NCBI RefSeq assembly: GCF_027568575.1
Contig: NZ_JANUVP010000004.1
From: Caldifermentibacillus hisashii
Lineage (GTDB): Bacteria; Bacillota; Bacilli; Bacillales; Caldibacillaceae
Direction: 5' to 3' (one strand)
DNA length: 64,000 nt
Part shown: positions 44,277 through 53,156 of the stretch, piece after piece
Layout: the number at the start of each line of letters is the position of its first letter
Numbering within the stretch: position 1 is the stretch's first letter
The notes under the pieces: model-generated
What the model was told of the DNA's origin: nothing
The model's input: the letters and a program-made list of their open reading frames with translations, nothing else
Databases searched by the model: none
Position numbers and translations under genes: made by a program

Positions 44277-45299
44277 TTATTGGATGCTAATCAAAGAGGT
44301 ATTATCCCAATGACTGGTTAAAAAAACTTTTCCTTTCGTTATTTTAGAAGATTCAACAACATCAATCGCTTTTTTTACTTCCAACAGATCATACTTTGAA
44401 TCTCCCCCTTTCAATGATAACTTTTTATCAGTGACGAGACCTATTAGATGATAAAAAGATTCCTGCCATTTCTCAACCGAGACGTTTTGATTCCAATTCC
44501 GCAAATGAAAAATATTCGCATTCACTTTTGCTTTATTTACAATATCCGCCCAGTTTACTTGTTTCCCTGATAAAAGACCAATAGTAATAAATTTCCCATT
44601 TGGGCGAACACTTAATGCCAATTCGTCTCCGGATGAACCTCCCACGGAATCAATCGCAGCATCCGCACCCATTCCATTTGTTAATTCCATAACGGTTTCA
44701 TAAAGTGGAAAAGCAGAAGTGTCTATAACATATGACGCGCCAAAATGAAGCAAGTCTTCTGTATATTTTTTATTTCGAGTGACTGCAATTATTTGAAAGC
44801 CTAAAAGTTTTGATAATTGTACAAAAATATGACCAATTGAAGAGCCACAAGCATTTACGAGTAAAACATCATTGGGCCTTAATTTCAAAACTTCCGTACA
44901 AATCACCCATGCTGTAATTGGATTAATATACAATTGTGCTGCCGTGAAATCATCAATGGAATCCGGTACGGGTACTGCAAACTCTGCTGTTGTCTTAACA
45001 AGCTCTTGCCAAGTCCCTTCCCCACGTAAAGGCAAAACACGTTTTCCAATAAGACTTTTAGAAACAAAAGGACCTACTTCTTCTACAATACCAACACCTT
45101 CATAACCGGGAATATTCGGTAAAGAAATCCGATGTGAATATGCCCCTCTAATTGGTATTAGATCAGAAGGATTGATAGGGCGAGCCAACATTCGAACAAG
45201 TACTTCTTTTTCTCTAGGTGGTTCAATCTTTTTAGACTCAACTCTTAACACATCTTTTGGATGACCGAATTGATAAAATTTAATACAGTTTCCATTCAA
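44277..45299 (-). CDS. MDR-superfamily NAD(P)H-dependent oxidoreductase
   Basis: A 340-residue medium-chain dehydrogenase/reductase of the quinone oxidoreductase/enoyl reductase type. Residues PINPSDLIPIRGAY and PGYEGVGIVEEVG form the catalytic GroES-like domain, and the cofactor domain has NACGSSIGHIFVQLSKLLG near 150. The structural and catalytic zinc ligands of alcohol dehydrogenases are absent. Substrate unknown; AAAGGAG precedes the ATG. No operon partner is evident. Confidence 0.78.
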   Translation of the reverse strand: MNGNCIKFYQFGHPKDVLRVESKKIEPPREKEVLVRMLARPINPSDLIPIRGAYSHRISLPNIPGYEGVGIVEEVGPFVSKSLIGKRVLPLRGEGTWQELVKTTAEFAVPVPDSIDDFTAAQLYINPITAWVICTEVLKLRPNDVLLVNACGSSIGHIFVQLSKLLGFQIIAVTRNKKYTEDLLHFGASYVIDTSAFPLYETVMELTNGMGADAAIDSVGGSSGDELALSVRPNGKFITIGLLSGKQVNWADIVNKAKVNANIFHLRNWNQNVSVEKWQESFYHLIGLVTDKKLSLKGGDSKYDLLEVKKAIDVVESSKITKGKVFLTSHWDNTSLISIQ

Positions 45300-45466
45300 A
45301 ACTATTAAGTCTCCTTTTCTAATCCAATTTTATTAAAAAAGCTACAACTTAATTCTACCGTTAACATAATTGGACAGCCACTGGATATAGCAGATTGAGT
45401 TCTCGAAACATTCCCTGTTCTTCCCAACATGCTTGTGCGTCTGGATCTTAAGCCCTTAATTTCCAA

Positions 45467-45685
45467 CTAATTTGCCCGTTTTCGACTTCTTAATGGAACA
45501 ATTGATAGCACGTTTTTTATTTTAAAAGTACGAATTTGTCTTTTTGTATAGCAATAAGCTTGGAAATGTTCTTCTCCAATTCTTCTAACTGTAATAATTC
45601 TATGTGTTATGATATTTTTTTCGGAAAGGTAAATCATTTCAAGTCTTTCTCCGCTTTTTGCAGCATTCAAAAGTAAAGTTCTCAT
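45467..45685 (-). CDS. Small WYL-like domain protein
   Basis: A 72-residue protein with a beta-rich sequence, MRTLLLNAAKSGERLEMIYLS then FQAYCYTKRQIRTFKIKNVLSI, which looks like an isolated WYL-type ligand-sensing domain found as a small protein in many Bacillaceae. The start at 45685 has GGGGTGATAGG just upstream; a longer in-frame reading lacks a site. Role unknown. Confidence 0.65.
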   Translation of the reverse strand: MRTLLLNAAKSGERLEMIYLSEKNIITHRIITVRRIGEEHFQAYCYTKRQIRTFKIKNVLSIVPLRSRKRAN

Positions 45686-45996
45686 CCTATCACCCCACAA
45701 CGAACCTTTGTTCTTATTATATACCAAACATTAGTTCTAATTCAATACCTAATTTACTTTTTCTCAAATTTTTATTTTGAGTTGAAATAGTAGTACCACG
45801 TTCTATACTCATCTCCGCCTTAACATCCTTACCACCGGCAGAACCATTGAAATATTGGCACCCTATCCCATGCCATCAAGGCAAATTTTCATGTAAGTGT
45901 TTTTTTAATCCAATGAACTTATCATGAACTATCCAATGTTTGGTCATATTAATAAATAGCCACTAGCCTTAGAATCTGCAAAAGTGAGGGAATAAA
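45686..45996. other. Gap without recognisable feature
   Basis: 311 bases between divergent small genes. No promoter hexamers, repeats or terminator could be supported by eye. Confidence 0.4.
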
Positions 45997-46218
45997 ATGG
46001 AACAAGAAACGGTAACAAAGGGGAATCTTGAAGGAAAACGGAAAAAGGCAAAGGAAGGAGACATGGTTGAAGTTAAGCGAGGACGTTATAAAGGAAAAAA
46101 AGGAGAAGTTCTGATTGTTAAAGAGAACTCTGTCATTATCCAGATTGGAATAAATCCAAAAACAGGCGAGCCAGTTAAAACGGTTGTCAATCATAAAAAC
46201 TATAAACGGGTGAAATAA
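45997..46218 (+). CDS. DUF2187 family small protein (YkvS paralogue)
   Basis: A 73-residue, very basic protein with a KOW-like motif, EGDMVEVKRGRYKGKKGEVLIV, and the C-terminal VVNHKNYKRV shared with YkvS at 19052. The 20-residue Lys-rich N-terminal extension is absent from the paralogue. The KOW pattern suggests binding of RNA or ribosomal protein, as inference. GTGAGGG precedes the ATG; a strong terminator follows. Confidence 0.78.
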   Translation: MEQETVTKGNLEGKRKKAKEGDMVEVKRGRYKGKKGEVLIVKENSVIIQIGINPKTGEPVKTVVNHKNYKRVK

Positions 46219-46224
46219 TTAATT

Positions 46225-46262
46225 CTACCTGCCCCATCCGGTATGAATGGGGCAGTGTTTTT
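46225..46262 (+). terminator. Terminator of the DUF2187 gene
   Basis: CTGCCCCATTC-type stem: CTGCCCCAT / ATGGGGCAG followed by TGTTTTTT. Confidence 0.88.
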
Positions 46263-46477
46263 TAGCTGGCCCGAAAACAGGAGTTCCTGACTTGCCGTAA
46301 AAAGTTAAATTACTCCTTCCCCGAACGCCATTTTTTGCAATCTCTTCAAACAAATTTCATTTATTCGCCTTTATGTCCCGGATGTTAAAATCAATCTCTT
46401 CAAGCATGTTTATGTTTAACTCCTTCACTCGTCTATAAATGTAAAAAAGTCTCCAATCGTTTTAAGCATGTCGGTGA

Positions 46478-47848
46478 TTAATGTGTTGTTTGTTTTAGTT
46501 TTCTTCCAATTAACATCATTGCAAATAAGAATGTCAATATTGCGAGTATAACTAAAAAGAAAAAGACATGATGTAAACTTTCCGCTAATTGACTACCATG
46601 TAATTCTTCACCTAACCATAAACCGGATATGGCAATTCCAATCGTTTGACCAAGATTCCGCATTAAATTAATGGTACCCATCGCTGCACCACGAAAATTC
46701 CACTCTACTGCTGATTGAACGACAACTGTATAAAGCGTACTGGACAGGCCGAAACCAATGCCTAAAATTCCTGTTGTCACCATCATCCAAGGAATTGTTG
46801 TATTTGCTTGAAAGAATACAAGACCGATACAAGCAAAAATAATCATGGTGCTCCCAATAATCGCTATAGAAGCTACCGATATTTTTTCAAAAAGTTTGCC
46901 GGTTATCATCGCACCAATCATCCATGTGATGGACATCGGCAACATAGCGATTCCGGATAAAGTGGCGTTTAACCCGCTTACCCCTTGCACCCATAAAGGA
47001 ATATAAAAGGTGACCGTTACTAAAATAAAGCCAATAAAAAATGAGGCAATATTGGAAACTGTGATAAATCTGTTTTTAAATAAAGAAAGTGGCAGCATCG
47101 GTTCTTTTCCTTTTGCCTCAATAAAAAGAAATAGACACATGAAAACGAGCGAAATGAGCAACCAAAAAAATAAATTCGTTGTCATTTGTTTTTCTACTTT
47201 TACGATGTTAAGGGCCAACAAAAAAGCCGTCATACTGATTGTAAAAGTAATAATTCCAGCATAATCAATTATTTGTTTTTTCTTTGATAATTGTTCATGG
47301 AGCGCTTGTTGTAAAAGAATTAAAGAAATGATTCCAAACGGTAAGTTCATGAAGAAAATCCAATGCCAAGAAATTGCATCCACGATAAAACCGCCGACAA
47401 TTGGACCAATGACCCCTGAAATGCCCCATACACTACTGATCCATCCTTGAATTTTTGCCCGTTGTTCAAATGAAAAAACATCCCCAATAATCGTCATTGG
47501 AATAGTGGCCAGCGCACCTGCACCAATTCCTTGGATCAACCTAAAAATAACAAGTTGTTCCATAGTTTGTGACAGACCGGATGAAGTAGATCCAAGTAAA
47601 AAAATGACAACTCCAATTTGAAACATAATTTTCCGACCATATAGATCGGCTAATTTTCCAAAAATAGGTGTACTGATGACCGTGGCCAATAAATAAACAG
47701 AGATGACCCAAGTATATAAGCTGCTCCCGCCTAAATCCTCAACAATTTTCGGCATAGCAGTACTAACAATTGTCCCTTCAATGGCTGTTAAGAAAGTAGC
47801 AATAATTAAGGACGTGACAATAATATTCTGTTTGGTTACCCCTTGCAT
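46478..47848 (-). CDS. MFS drug efflux transporter, DHA2 family
   Basis: A 456-residue transporter with 14 predicted membrane segments. It carries motif A (GKLADLYGRKIMF, near residue 65), motif C (SGVIGPIVGGFIVD, near 145) and the TMPKIVEDLGG segment near residue 25 of EmrB/QacA-type exporters. It should expel toxic compounds with proton antiport. The ATG at 47848 has AAAGGAG 9 nt upstream. No adjacent regulator gene is seen, so control is unclear. Confidence 0.88.
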   Translation of the reverse strand: MQGVTKQNIIVTSLIIATFLTAIEGTIVSTAMPKIVEDLGGSSLYTWVISVYLLATVISTPIFGKLADLYGRKIMFQIGVVIFLLGSTSSGLSQTMEQLVIFRLIQGIGAGALATIPMTIIGDVFSFEQRAKIQGWISSVWGISGVIGPIVGGFIVDAISWHWIFFMNLPFGIISLILLQQALHEQLSKKKQIIDYAGIITFTISMTAFLLALNIVKVEKQMTTNLFFWLLISLVFMCLFLFIEAKGKEPMLPLSLFKNRFITVSNIASFFIGFILVTVTFYIPLWVQGVSGLNATLSGIAMLPMSITWMIGAMITGKLFEKISVASIAIIGSTMIIFACIGLVFFQANTTIPWMMVTTGILGIGFGLSSTLYTVVVQSAVEWNFRGAAMGTINLMRNLGQTIGIAISGLWLGEELHGSQLAESLHHVFFFLVILAILTFLFAMMLIGRKLKQTTH

Positions 47849-48006
47849 AATGAATTCTCCTTTTATTTCCACATTACGTTAGATTATACGATAGAATTGG
47901 CAGTAACGTAAAAGTTTATGTTTAACAATGGGCTAAATTCATTAGTTTTATCATACTATGACTATTTACATAATAGAAGTAAGTTCATAATTATTTTCAG
48001 GTGTAT

Positions 48007-48033
48007 AAAAAAACCACCTGTCTGAAAGGTGGA
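48007..48033 (-). terminator. Terminator downstream of the yneR-like gene
   Basis: On the minus strand CCACCT / AGGTGG with a 7-base loop, followed by seven T residues. The surrounding 47849-48162 gap is otherwise empty. Confidence 0.88.
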
Positions 48034-48162
48034 TTGGTCAGATATACTAACCTTTGGAGGAATGTTTTCATTAGGAAAAACTGGAGAAATGAAAATCCAG
48101 AGGAATACGATTGGATTTATAGATTTTCTTATGTTGCGCCGGTCTGATCTAATCCATATATT

Positions 48163-48453
48163 TTACACTGCTTGTCGAAATTCCGGCTCTCCTAATTTTT
48201 CGTTAAATTCAATAACTAAATCTTTATCATCAAAATACCAAACATCCTCATCCTCAATAAAGAAAATAACACCGTCCTTTTCCAGTTGAATATTGGAACG
48301 TTCAGGTATATCTTTATCCATTCCCAGTGAAAAGCCGCTAATAAAAGAATTAAAACCGCCGTAACGAATATAAAAACGTACAAAATCTCCCTGATTTAAG
48401 GATAACTCTTCTTTGTACCAATTGAAAACTTTTTCAGACATTGTAATTTGCAT
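48163..48453 (-). CDS. HesB/YneR-like protein
   Basis: A 96-residue protein of the HesB/YadR/YfhF family, YneR branch: WYKEELSLNQGDFVRFYIRYGG and the C-terminal VEF-like IEFNEKLGEPEFRQAV. It has the Fe-S assembly (A-type) fold, but the three conserved cysteines of A-type scaffold proteins are missing, as in other YneR-type members, so a cluster-carrying role is unlikely. The ATG at 48453 has GAGGTGATG before it. Confidence 0.78.
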   Translation of the reverse strand: MQITMSEKVFNWYKEELSLNQGDFVRFYIRYGGFNSFISGFSLGMDKDIPERSNIQLEKDGVIFFIEDEDVWYFDDKDLVIEFNEKLGEPEFRQAV

Positions 48454-48703
48454 GATCATCACCTCATCATAAAATTGGGCTGTAATTCTAGAAAACACTA
48501 ATTGTGAAATATTTCACAAACATTTCTTGCTCTTAGTATATCAGTAAAAGTATTTCGCGGCAATCTTGATTTTTGGATAATTTGTGAATTTAATTAATAA
48601 GTGTTATGTAATTTTTACCTAATTAAATGCTTGGTAAGTCCCCTTTATTTTTAGGTTAACCGATACAAATTTACGTTAATATATGATATAATAATAATAG
48701 AAA

Positions 48704-48717
48704 TGGAAGCGCTTCCC
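48704..48717 (+). promoter_or_regulatory. cre site (CcpA) just downstream of a TATAAT box
   Basis: TGGAAGCGCTTCCC matches the cre consensus (TGNAARCGNWWNCA) at all but the last position. A TATAAT lies at 48687-48692, so the cre overlaps the expected transcription start and should repress the following gene in good carbon sources. Confidence 0.75.
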
Positions 48718-48780
48718 CCTACAAGTTCACATTTTTAGGGAAATAATTTTTTATAAATTGCATATAAGGAGGTGAGAACC

Positions 48781-49341
48781 ATGATGTGGATTACTACTAT
48801 TATAACTATGTTAATCATTTTTGTTAGCATACTATTGTACGATCAAAAGAAAAGTCGACATGGACCGTCAACCAGCCAACCCAATTCTTCCACGCATAAA
48901 CATTATCAAACGAATAATAAGGAAAATTTTACGTTTATGACTTGTCCACGTTGTAAGAAGTATAGTTACGTTAATAAAAACAACTTAATTAAGATTTGTA
49001 ATCATTGCGGTTGGAATCTTACCGAGCCATATATAAATACGACCTTCAAATTATTAAAACCCTCGAATAATGCTGATGATCCAATCACTAATTTAAAAAT
49101 AAATGAGCAGCTCTATATTATCGATGAAATAATAGAAGATAGCGAAAAAAGTTTTAATGGCATTGCTGTCTATAATCGTAATGGAAATATCGTTGGCTGG
49201 TTACCGGAACAAATTGTTGAGGAATTAAGACCAAAAATCGCCTTGAGTAAACGGATTTTGGCTAAAGTGAAATCGATTTATTCAGGTAGCGGAGAAATTG
49301 AAATTTTAGTAACAAATGACTTAATGAAAATGTGGGGATAA
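48781..49341 (+). CDS. Membrane-anchored zinc-ribbon protein with HIRAN-like C-terminus
   Basis: A 186-residue protein not matched to a named family. One N-terminal membrane segment (MMWITTIITMLIIFVSILLY) is followed by a polar linker, a zinc-ribbon CPRCKKYSYVNKNNLIKICNHC near residues 54-76 with paired cysteines, and a C-terminal beta-rich domain (GIAVYNRNGNIVGWLPEQI, KSIYSGSGEIEILV) that resembles HIRAN-like folds. AAGGAGG lies 6 nt before the ATG at 48781. A cre site upstream points to catabolite repression. Domain assignments are by eye. Confidence 0.6.
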   Translation: MMWITTIITMLIIFVSILLYDQKKSRHGPSTSQPNSSTHKHYQTNNKENFTFMTCPRCKKYSYVNKNNLIKICNHCGWNLTEPYINTTFKLLKPSNNADDPITNLKINEQLYIIDEIIEDSEKSFNGIAVYNRNGNIVGWLPEQIVEELRPKIALSKRILAKVKSIYSGSGEIEILVTNDLMKMWG

Positions 49342-49437
49342 CATCATAAAACACTCCAGTTAAGTTTAGCCTCCACCTCATTTTCCTTCAAACACGGATG
49401 TGACTAACTACCCTCATTTAAATTCCCGCTACAGCGA

Positions 49438-49472
49438 AAGACCTCATTTTAAAAAGAAATGAGGTCTCTTTA
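49438..49472 (+). terminator. Bidirectional terminator
   Basis: AAGACCTCATTTT / AAATGAGGTCTC hairpin between two convergent genes; TTT follows on the plus strand and TTTC on the minus strand. Confidence 0.8.
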
Positions 49473-49501
49473 CTGATTTTATTATTTTGAAAGGAAAGAT
49501 A

Positions 49502-50776
49502 TTAATAAAATCTCTTAAAACTGTCAAAGTGGCGTTTCCAATAAGGATTGTCTAGACTAGCAATTTCCACGCCGTCGGAACCTGCATTAATAAATTGATT
49601 GTTCCCCAAATATATGCCCAAGTGAGAAATGCCGGCTTTATATGTATTTTTAAAGAATACAAGATCGCCAACTTCCGGATTGTTTACATAATACGAACGA
49701 TCAAAATATCCTTCACTCGAATAACGCTTAATATCTTTACCGGATTGTTTATAAACATAATAAATAAAGCCACTGCAATCAAAACCGCTTGGCGTAGTGC
49801 CACCCCATACATAAGGGATTCCGAGTAAACTTTTTGCTACGCTGACTAGCGTATTAACATTATAACTGCCATTGGTATTAGTAGATGTGTTACTTCCGGA
49901 ATTATTGGAAACACCAGATCCCGCTGAACCTTGAATGGTTAATTTTTGACCTACATAAATCACATCAGAGCTCAAATTATTCCAGCTCTTTAAATTAGCG
50001 ACACTAACTCCAAATTTACTTGCAATTTTCCATAAAGAGTCCCCTGCTTGAACGGTATAATCCGAAGAAGCCGAGCCATTTTGATTCGAATTAGAAGTTG
50101 AATTTGAACTTGTATCCGTTGATGTTTGAGCATTTTTGACAGTTAAAGTATTACCCGGGAAAATTAAGGTGGTCGTTAAATTATTCCATGCCATTAAATC
50201 TTGGACGGAAACTTTATATTTAAAAGCAATGCCGCTTAAGGTATCGCCGCTTTTAATCGTATAAGTGATTGTGGAGCCACCTTGTGTACCTGGATTTTGA
50301 TTGGATGGTGGTGCGGAATTCTGATTCTGATTACTGGAACTTGACGATTGTCCCTGACCGCTCACGACAAGTACATTCCCAGGATAAATTAATGAAGAAG
50401 TTAAATTGTTCCATGCCATTAAGTCTTTTAACGAAATGTTATGTTGTAAAGCAATTTTACTCAAGGTGTCGCCACTCTTGACCGTGTATGTACTTGCTGC
50501 TGTTGAAACCGGTTGATTCGTAGAACTTGATGGAGTAGTTTGACTAGTTTCGCTACTCCCTGTTTCCAAAACTTGGTTTGGATAGATGACATCAGATGTT
50601 AATTGATTCAAACTTTTCAACTGAGTCACACTAACATTATACTTTTGTGCAATTGCCCATAAAGAATCCCCGCGTTGGACTTTATAAGTTGCTGCTTCTG
50701 TTTCATTAGCACCAAGTAGAGCAGAGGCAATTGCTGCACTTGCTGTTACTGACATGATTACTTTTTTATTACTCAA
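49502..50776 (-). CDS. Secreted LysM/NlpC-P60 peptidoglycan endopeptidase (LytE/LytF type)
   Basis: A 424-residue secreted autolysin. A signal peptide ends near ETEAAT (residue 29); four LysM domains follow (YKVQRGDSLW, YTVKSGDTLS, YTIKSGDTLS, YTVQAGDSLW), separated by Ser/Asn/Gln-rich linkers; a C-terminal NlpC/P60 domain has catalytic Cys in FDCSGF and His in ISHLGIYLG. Such enzymes cleave the D-Glu to DAP bond for cell separation or elongation. The TTG at 50776 is preferred, with AAAGGGGGG 7 nt upstream. A WalR-type box lies upstream. Confidence 0.87.
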   Translation of the reverse strand: MSNKKVIMSVTASAAIASALLGANETEAATYKVQRGDSLWAIAQKYNVSVTQLKSLNQLTSDVIYPNQVLETGSSETSQTTPSSSTNQPVSTAASTYTVKSGDTLSKIALQHNISLKDLMAWNNLTSSLIYPGNVLVVSGQGQSSSSSNQNQNSAPPSNQNPGTQGGSTITYTIKSGDTLSGIAFKYKVSVQDLMAWNNLTTTLIFPGNTLTVKNAQTSTDTSSNSTSNSNQNGSASSDYTVQAGDSLWKIASKFGVSVANLKSWNNLSSDVIYVGQKLTIQGSAGSGVSNNSGSNTSTNTNGSYNVNTLVSVAKSLLGIPYVWGGTTPSGFDCSGFIYYVYKQSGKDIKRYSSEGYFDRSYYVNNPEVGDLVFFKNTYKAGISHLGIYLGNNQFINAGSDGVEIASLDNPYWKRHFDSFKRFY

Positions 50777-50836
50777 TGGATACCCCCCTTTTTCTTTATA
50801 TCGGCCATTTCTCATTAGTCTTTAGATCCTATTATT

Positions 50837-50896
50837 ATTATACCTATAATTGTAGAAATTTGGTAGATTTATAGGACTTTGTTAATGTTTTGTAAT
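50837..50896 (-). promoter_or_regulatory. Promoter with WalR (YycF) box upstream of the LysM/NlpC gene
   Basis: TGTTAA-TGTTT-TGTAAT at 50880-50896 fits the WalR consensus TGTWAH-N5-TGTWAH exactly. On the minus strand a TATAAT occupies 50842-50837, with a poor -35 (TACCAA) at 17 bases, as expected for an activated promoter. WalR controls lytE and other autolysins in B. subtilis. The gap to 51264 is otherwise AT-rich and empty. Confidence 0.65.
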
Positions 50897-51264
50897 ATAA
50901 ATGAGGAGTAAGTACTATATGTCGACATAAACATTATAAATTTAAAATTAATTGTTTATTCATTTATACCAATCAATTTTCTATAAAACTAATGTCCTAT
51001 ATTTAATGAGAAATTTTTTGTAAAACCTGTTGGATACCAAATTATTAAAAACCTGTTTTTGGCAATTTTTAACTTCAGACTTTCAGTATTTATAAATATT
51101 TATTTAAAAACTCCATATCCTTCTAAAATGAAAAAAATATGTATTTTTGTAAGCAACGTATTTCTCAAAATTTCTCCAAAATTTCTTTTTTAAATATTTT
51201 TACAAGTATAGTTACTCAACTTTTTCCAATACTATTTTTAGGCAAATAAGAAAGGAACGGTTTT

Positions 51265-51564
51265 ATGAACTTTCCTGAGATACATACAAATTTTTGGGAT
51301 GGCGTGATTGCAGTTCCATCAATTGTCCTTCTAACGCAACTATTTAAAGTTTTTCCTATCCCGAGGAAATATTTTCCTACTATTGCTACCGTGTTGGGTT
51401 ATTTGATTTCAATTTTTATTAGTCATCGAAAAGATTTGTGGGCAGGAATCTTTATGGGTGGCTTTTATGGTTCTGCGGCAATTGGTTTATATGCTTCATT
51501 AAAAACCGCTTGGTTAACCTATCAAAAGAAGCAAAAAAATCAGGCTAAGAATGGACAGCGATAA
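51265..51564 (+). CDS. Holin-like small membrane protein
   Basis: A 99-residue protein with two or three hydrophobic segments (VPSIVLLTQLF, IATVLGYLISIFIS, GIFMGGFYGSAAIGLYA) and a charged C-terminal tail (TYQKKQKNQAKNG). The layout and the PRKYFPTIATVLGYL segment resemble the Hol44-type holin superfamily, which makes membrane lesions or acts as a regulator of autolysins. It is not in a phage context; the nearest gene is the LysM/NlpC autolysin, divergently placed. GAAAGGAA precedes the ATG. Confidence 0.55.
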   Translation: MNFPEIHTNFWDGVIAVPSIVLLTQLFKVFPIPRKYFPTIATVLGYLISIFISHRKDLWAGIFMGGFYGSAAIGLYASLKTAWLTYQKKQKNQAKNGQR

Positions 51565-51692
51565 CCCGAACAATTTACCTTCCCCAGAAGATACTATCCT
51601 TAAACAAGGGCTGCCAATAGGCATGCATTAGCCTTTTTGGACAAGCCCACTCTGCCATTTCCGTCGTTCATTTATATATCCGAGTTTTGAAA

Positions 51693-51947
51693 TTACCAAT
51701 ACGGATAAAATGGATACCCACCGTATCCAAAGGGATAAGGGGAACCAAAAGTAAATGGTGCTACCAGTGTACTACCCAGAAGGCCACCTAAGACACCGCC
51801 AAGAAACGGACCGCCAAAGCCATATCCAAATGGTCTGCCATACCAATACGGTCTTCCAGGCCAAAATGGTCTGCCGTAACCAAATGGTCTCCCAAAGATT
51901 CTTTCTTCTCCCCCATTTATATAAGGGGGATTTATTTCATTATGCAT
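51693..51947 (-). CDS. Gly/Pro/Tyr/Phe-rich protein, probable spore coat component
   Basis: An 84-residue protein dominated by aromatic and glycine repeats of the form GRPFGYGRPFWPGRPYWYG, with a hydrophobic glycine-rich middle. This composition is common among minor spore coat proteins of Bacilli, but no specific family is recognised. AGGAGG precedes the ATG at 7 nt, which supports translation. No sigma-K promoter could be fixed. Confidence 0.6.
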   Translation of the reverse strand: MHNEINPPYINGGEERIFGRPFGYGRPFWPGRPYWYGRPFGYGFGGPFLGGVLGGLLGSTLVAPFTFGSPYPFGYGGYPFYPYW

Positions 51948-52208
51948 ATACGCAACCTCCTCTTATTTTATAGGCCATTCATCTTAAAAATAATGAATCA
52001 ACCTAAGCTATTCAATTACAAGGTATGCAAAGGTTTTTTTTATGGCTAGGTATGTACCTAAAAGGCAAAAATTTTTTGGATACATCATATTCAAAACCAT
52101 TTCTTTTGCTTATCTTCTTTTATAATTTTTTTCTATTTTAATTTTCATTATTTTTCATGTAAATTTATAATAGTAATATAGGATTAAATAATTAGGAGGT
52201 TACCAAAA

Positions 52209-52823
52209 TTGGAAAAATGGATGAAACAATTTTATGATCTACCGACCACCTGTATTTCTGATGTATTAAATGGCATGAATAATTTGGATCCATCCATTAA
52301 ACCATTGCAAGATTCATATAAAGTTGCTGGCCGGGCATTTACTGTAAAGATTCCGGCCGGGGACAACACAATGGTTTTGAAAGCAATCAAGGAAGCTTCA
52401 CCCGGAGATGTCCTCGTTGTAGATGCAAAAGGGGAATCTTATCGGGCAGTTGCCGGAGATTTTGTTGTGAGTTTGGCGCAAAAACTTGGCATTGCCGGTA
52501 TTATCGTTGACGGTGTTATTCGGGATTTAATCGGTGTCCGTTCCCTTAACTTTCCCGTGTTTTCTAAAGGGACAACTGTAGCGGCAAGTTTTAAGAATGG
52601 CGCTGGGGAAATAAATGTTCCGATTTCCTGTGGCGGCGTATCCATTACCCCCGGTGACATTATTGTCGGTGATGCAGATGGTGTCGTTGTAATCCCTCAA
52701 GCAGATGCCGAGAAAGTTTTAGAAAAAGCTTTAGCCAAGTTAAAGAAGGATGAACAACGAGAAGCCTCGGCATTGCAAGATGAAGCTTCTGCAAGAAAAT
52801 ATTTAGAAGAGCTTTTTAGTTAA
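52209..52823 (+). CDS. RraA-like protein
   Basis: A 204-residue member of the RraA/HMG aldolase-like family. The family pattern G-x20-R-D, with GIAGIIVDGVIRDLIG near residues 93-108, and GVSITPGDIIVGDADGVVVIP near 145-165 are clear. Members are either class II 4-hydroxy-4-methyl-2-oxoglutarate/oxaloacetate aldolases or RNase E-binding regulators; in Firmicutes lacking RNase E an enzymatic role is more likely, but the substrate is unknown. It starts with TTG, AGGAGG 9 nt upstream. A terminator follows. Confidence 0.85.
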   Translation: MEKWMKQFYDLPTTCISDVLNGMNNLDPSIKPLQDSYKVAGRAFTVKIPAGDNTMVLKAIKEASPGDVLVVDAKGESYRAVAGDFVVSLAQKLGIAGIIVDGVIRDLIGVRSLNFPVFSKGTTVAASFKNGAGEINVPISCGGVSITPGDIIVGDADGVVVIPQADAEKVLEKALAKLKKDEQREASALQDEASARKYLEELFS

Positions 52824-52833
52824 CCCGGAAAAT

Positions 52834-52864
52834 AGCGGACGATACATTTGTTGTCCGCTTTTTC
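52834..52864 (+). terminator. Terminator of the RraA-like gene
   Basis: AGCGGAC / GTCCGCT stem with a 12-base loop followed by TTTTT. Confidence 0.88.
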
Positions 52865-52998
52865 AGCTAGTTCTTATGATCAAGTTCTCTCTCCTTTTTA
52901 TAGACAGCTATATGTACCCCGTTTTTAACAACTCCTACCGCTAAAGCAGAGAATTTTCATATTCGAAAAACCTGCAAAATTTCATATTTCTAATATTG

Positions 52999-53074
52999 TT
53001 GACTTTAAAACAAGTCAGAAGATATACTTTCTATAAGATCACATGAATCCTAACCGGAAATGAAGGCTCTTTCA
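52999..53074 (+). promoter_or_regulatory. Sigma-A promoter and cre-like site of the adh-kinase-regulator operon
   Basis: TTGACT (52999-53004) and TATACT (53023-53028) with an 18-base spacer. TGAAGGCTCTTTCA (53061-53074) is a cre-like element with two mismatches, one in the central CG, so its role is doubtful. Confidence 0.5.
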
Positions 53075-53156
53075 AAAACAGGATTATACTAATCTCCTTA
53101 AAATCGAAATTCTTTTAAAAAAATATTTTGATAAAAATTCTAATAGGGTGGTATTT

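Noticed and set aside
53061..53074. A functional cre for the kinase operon
   Set aside because: TGAAGGCTCTTTCA lacks the central CG that CcpA sites need, so it is only noted as cre-like.
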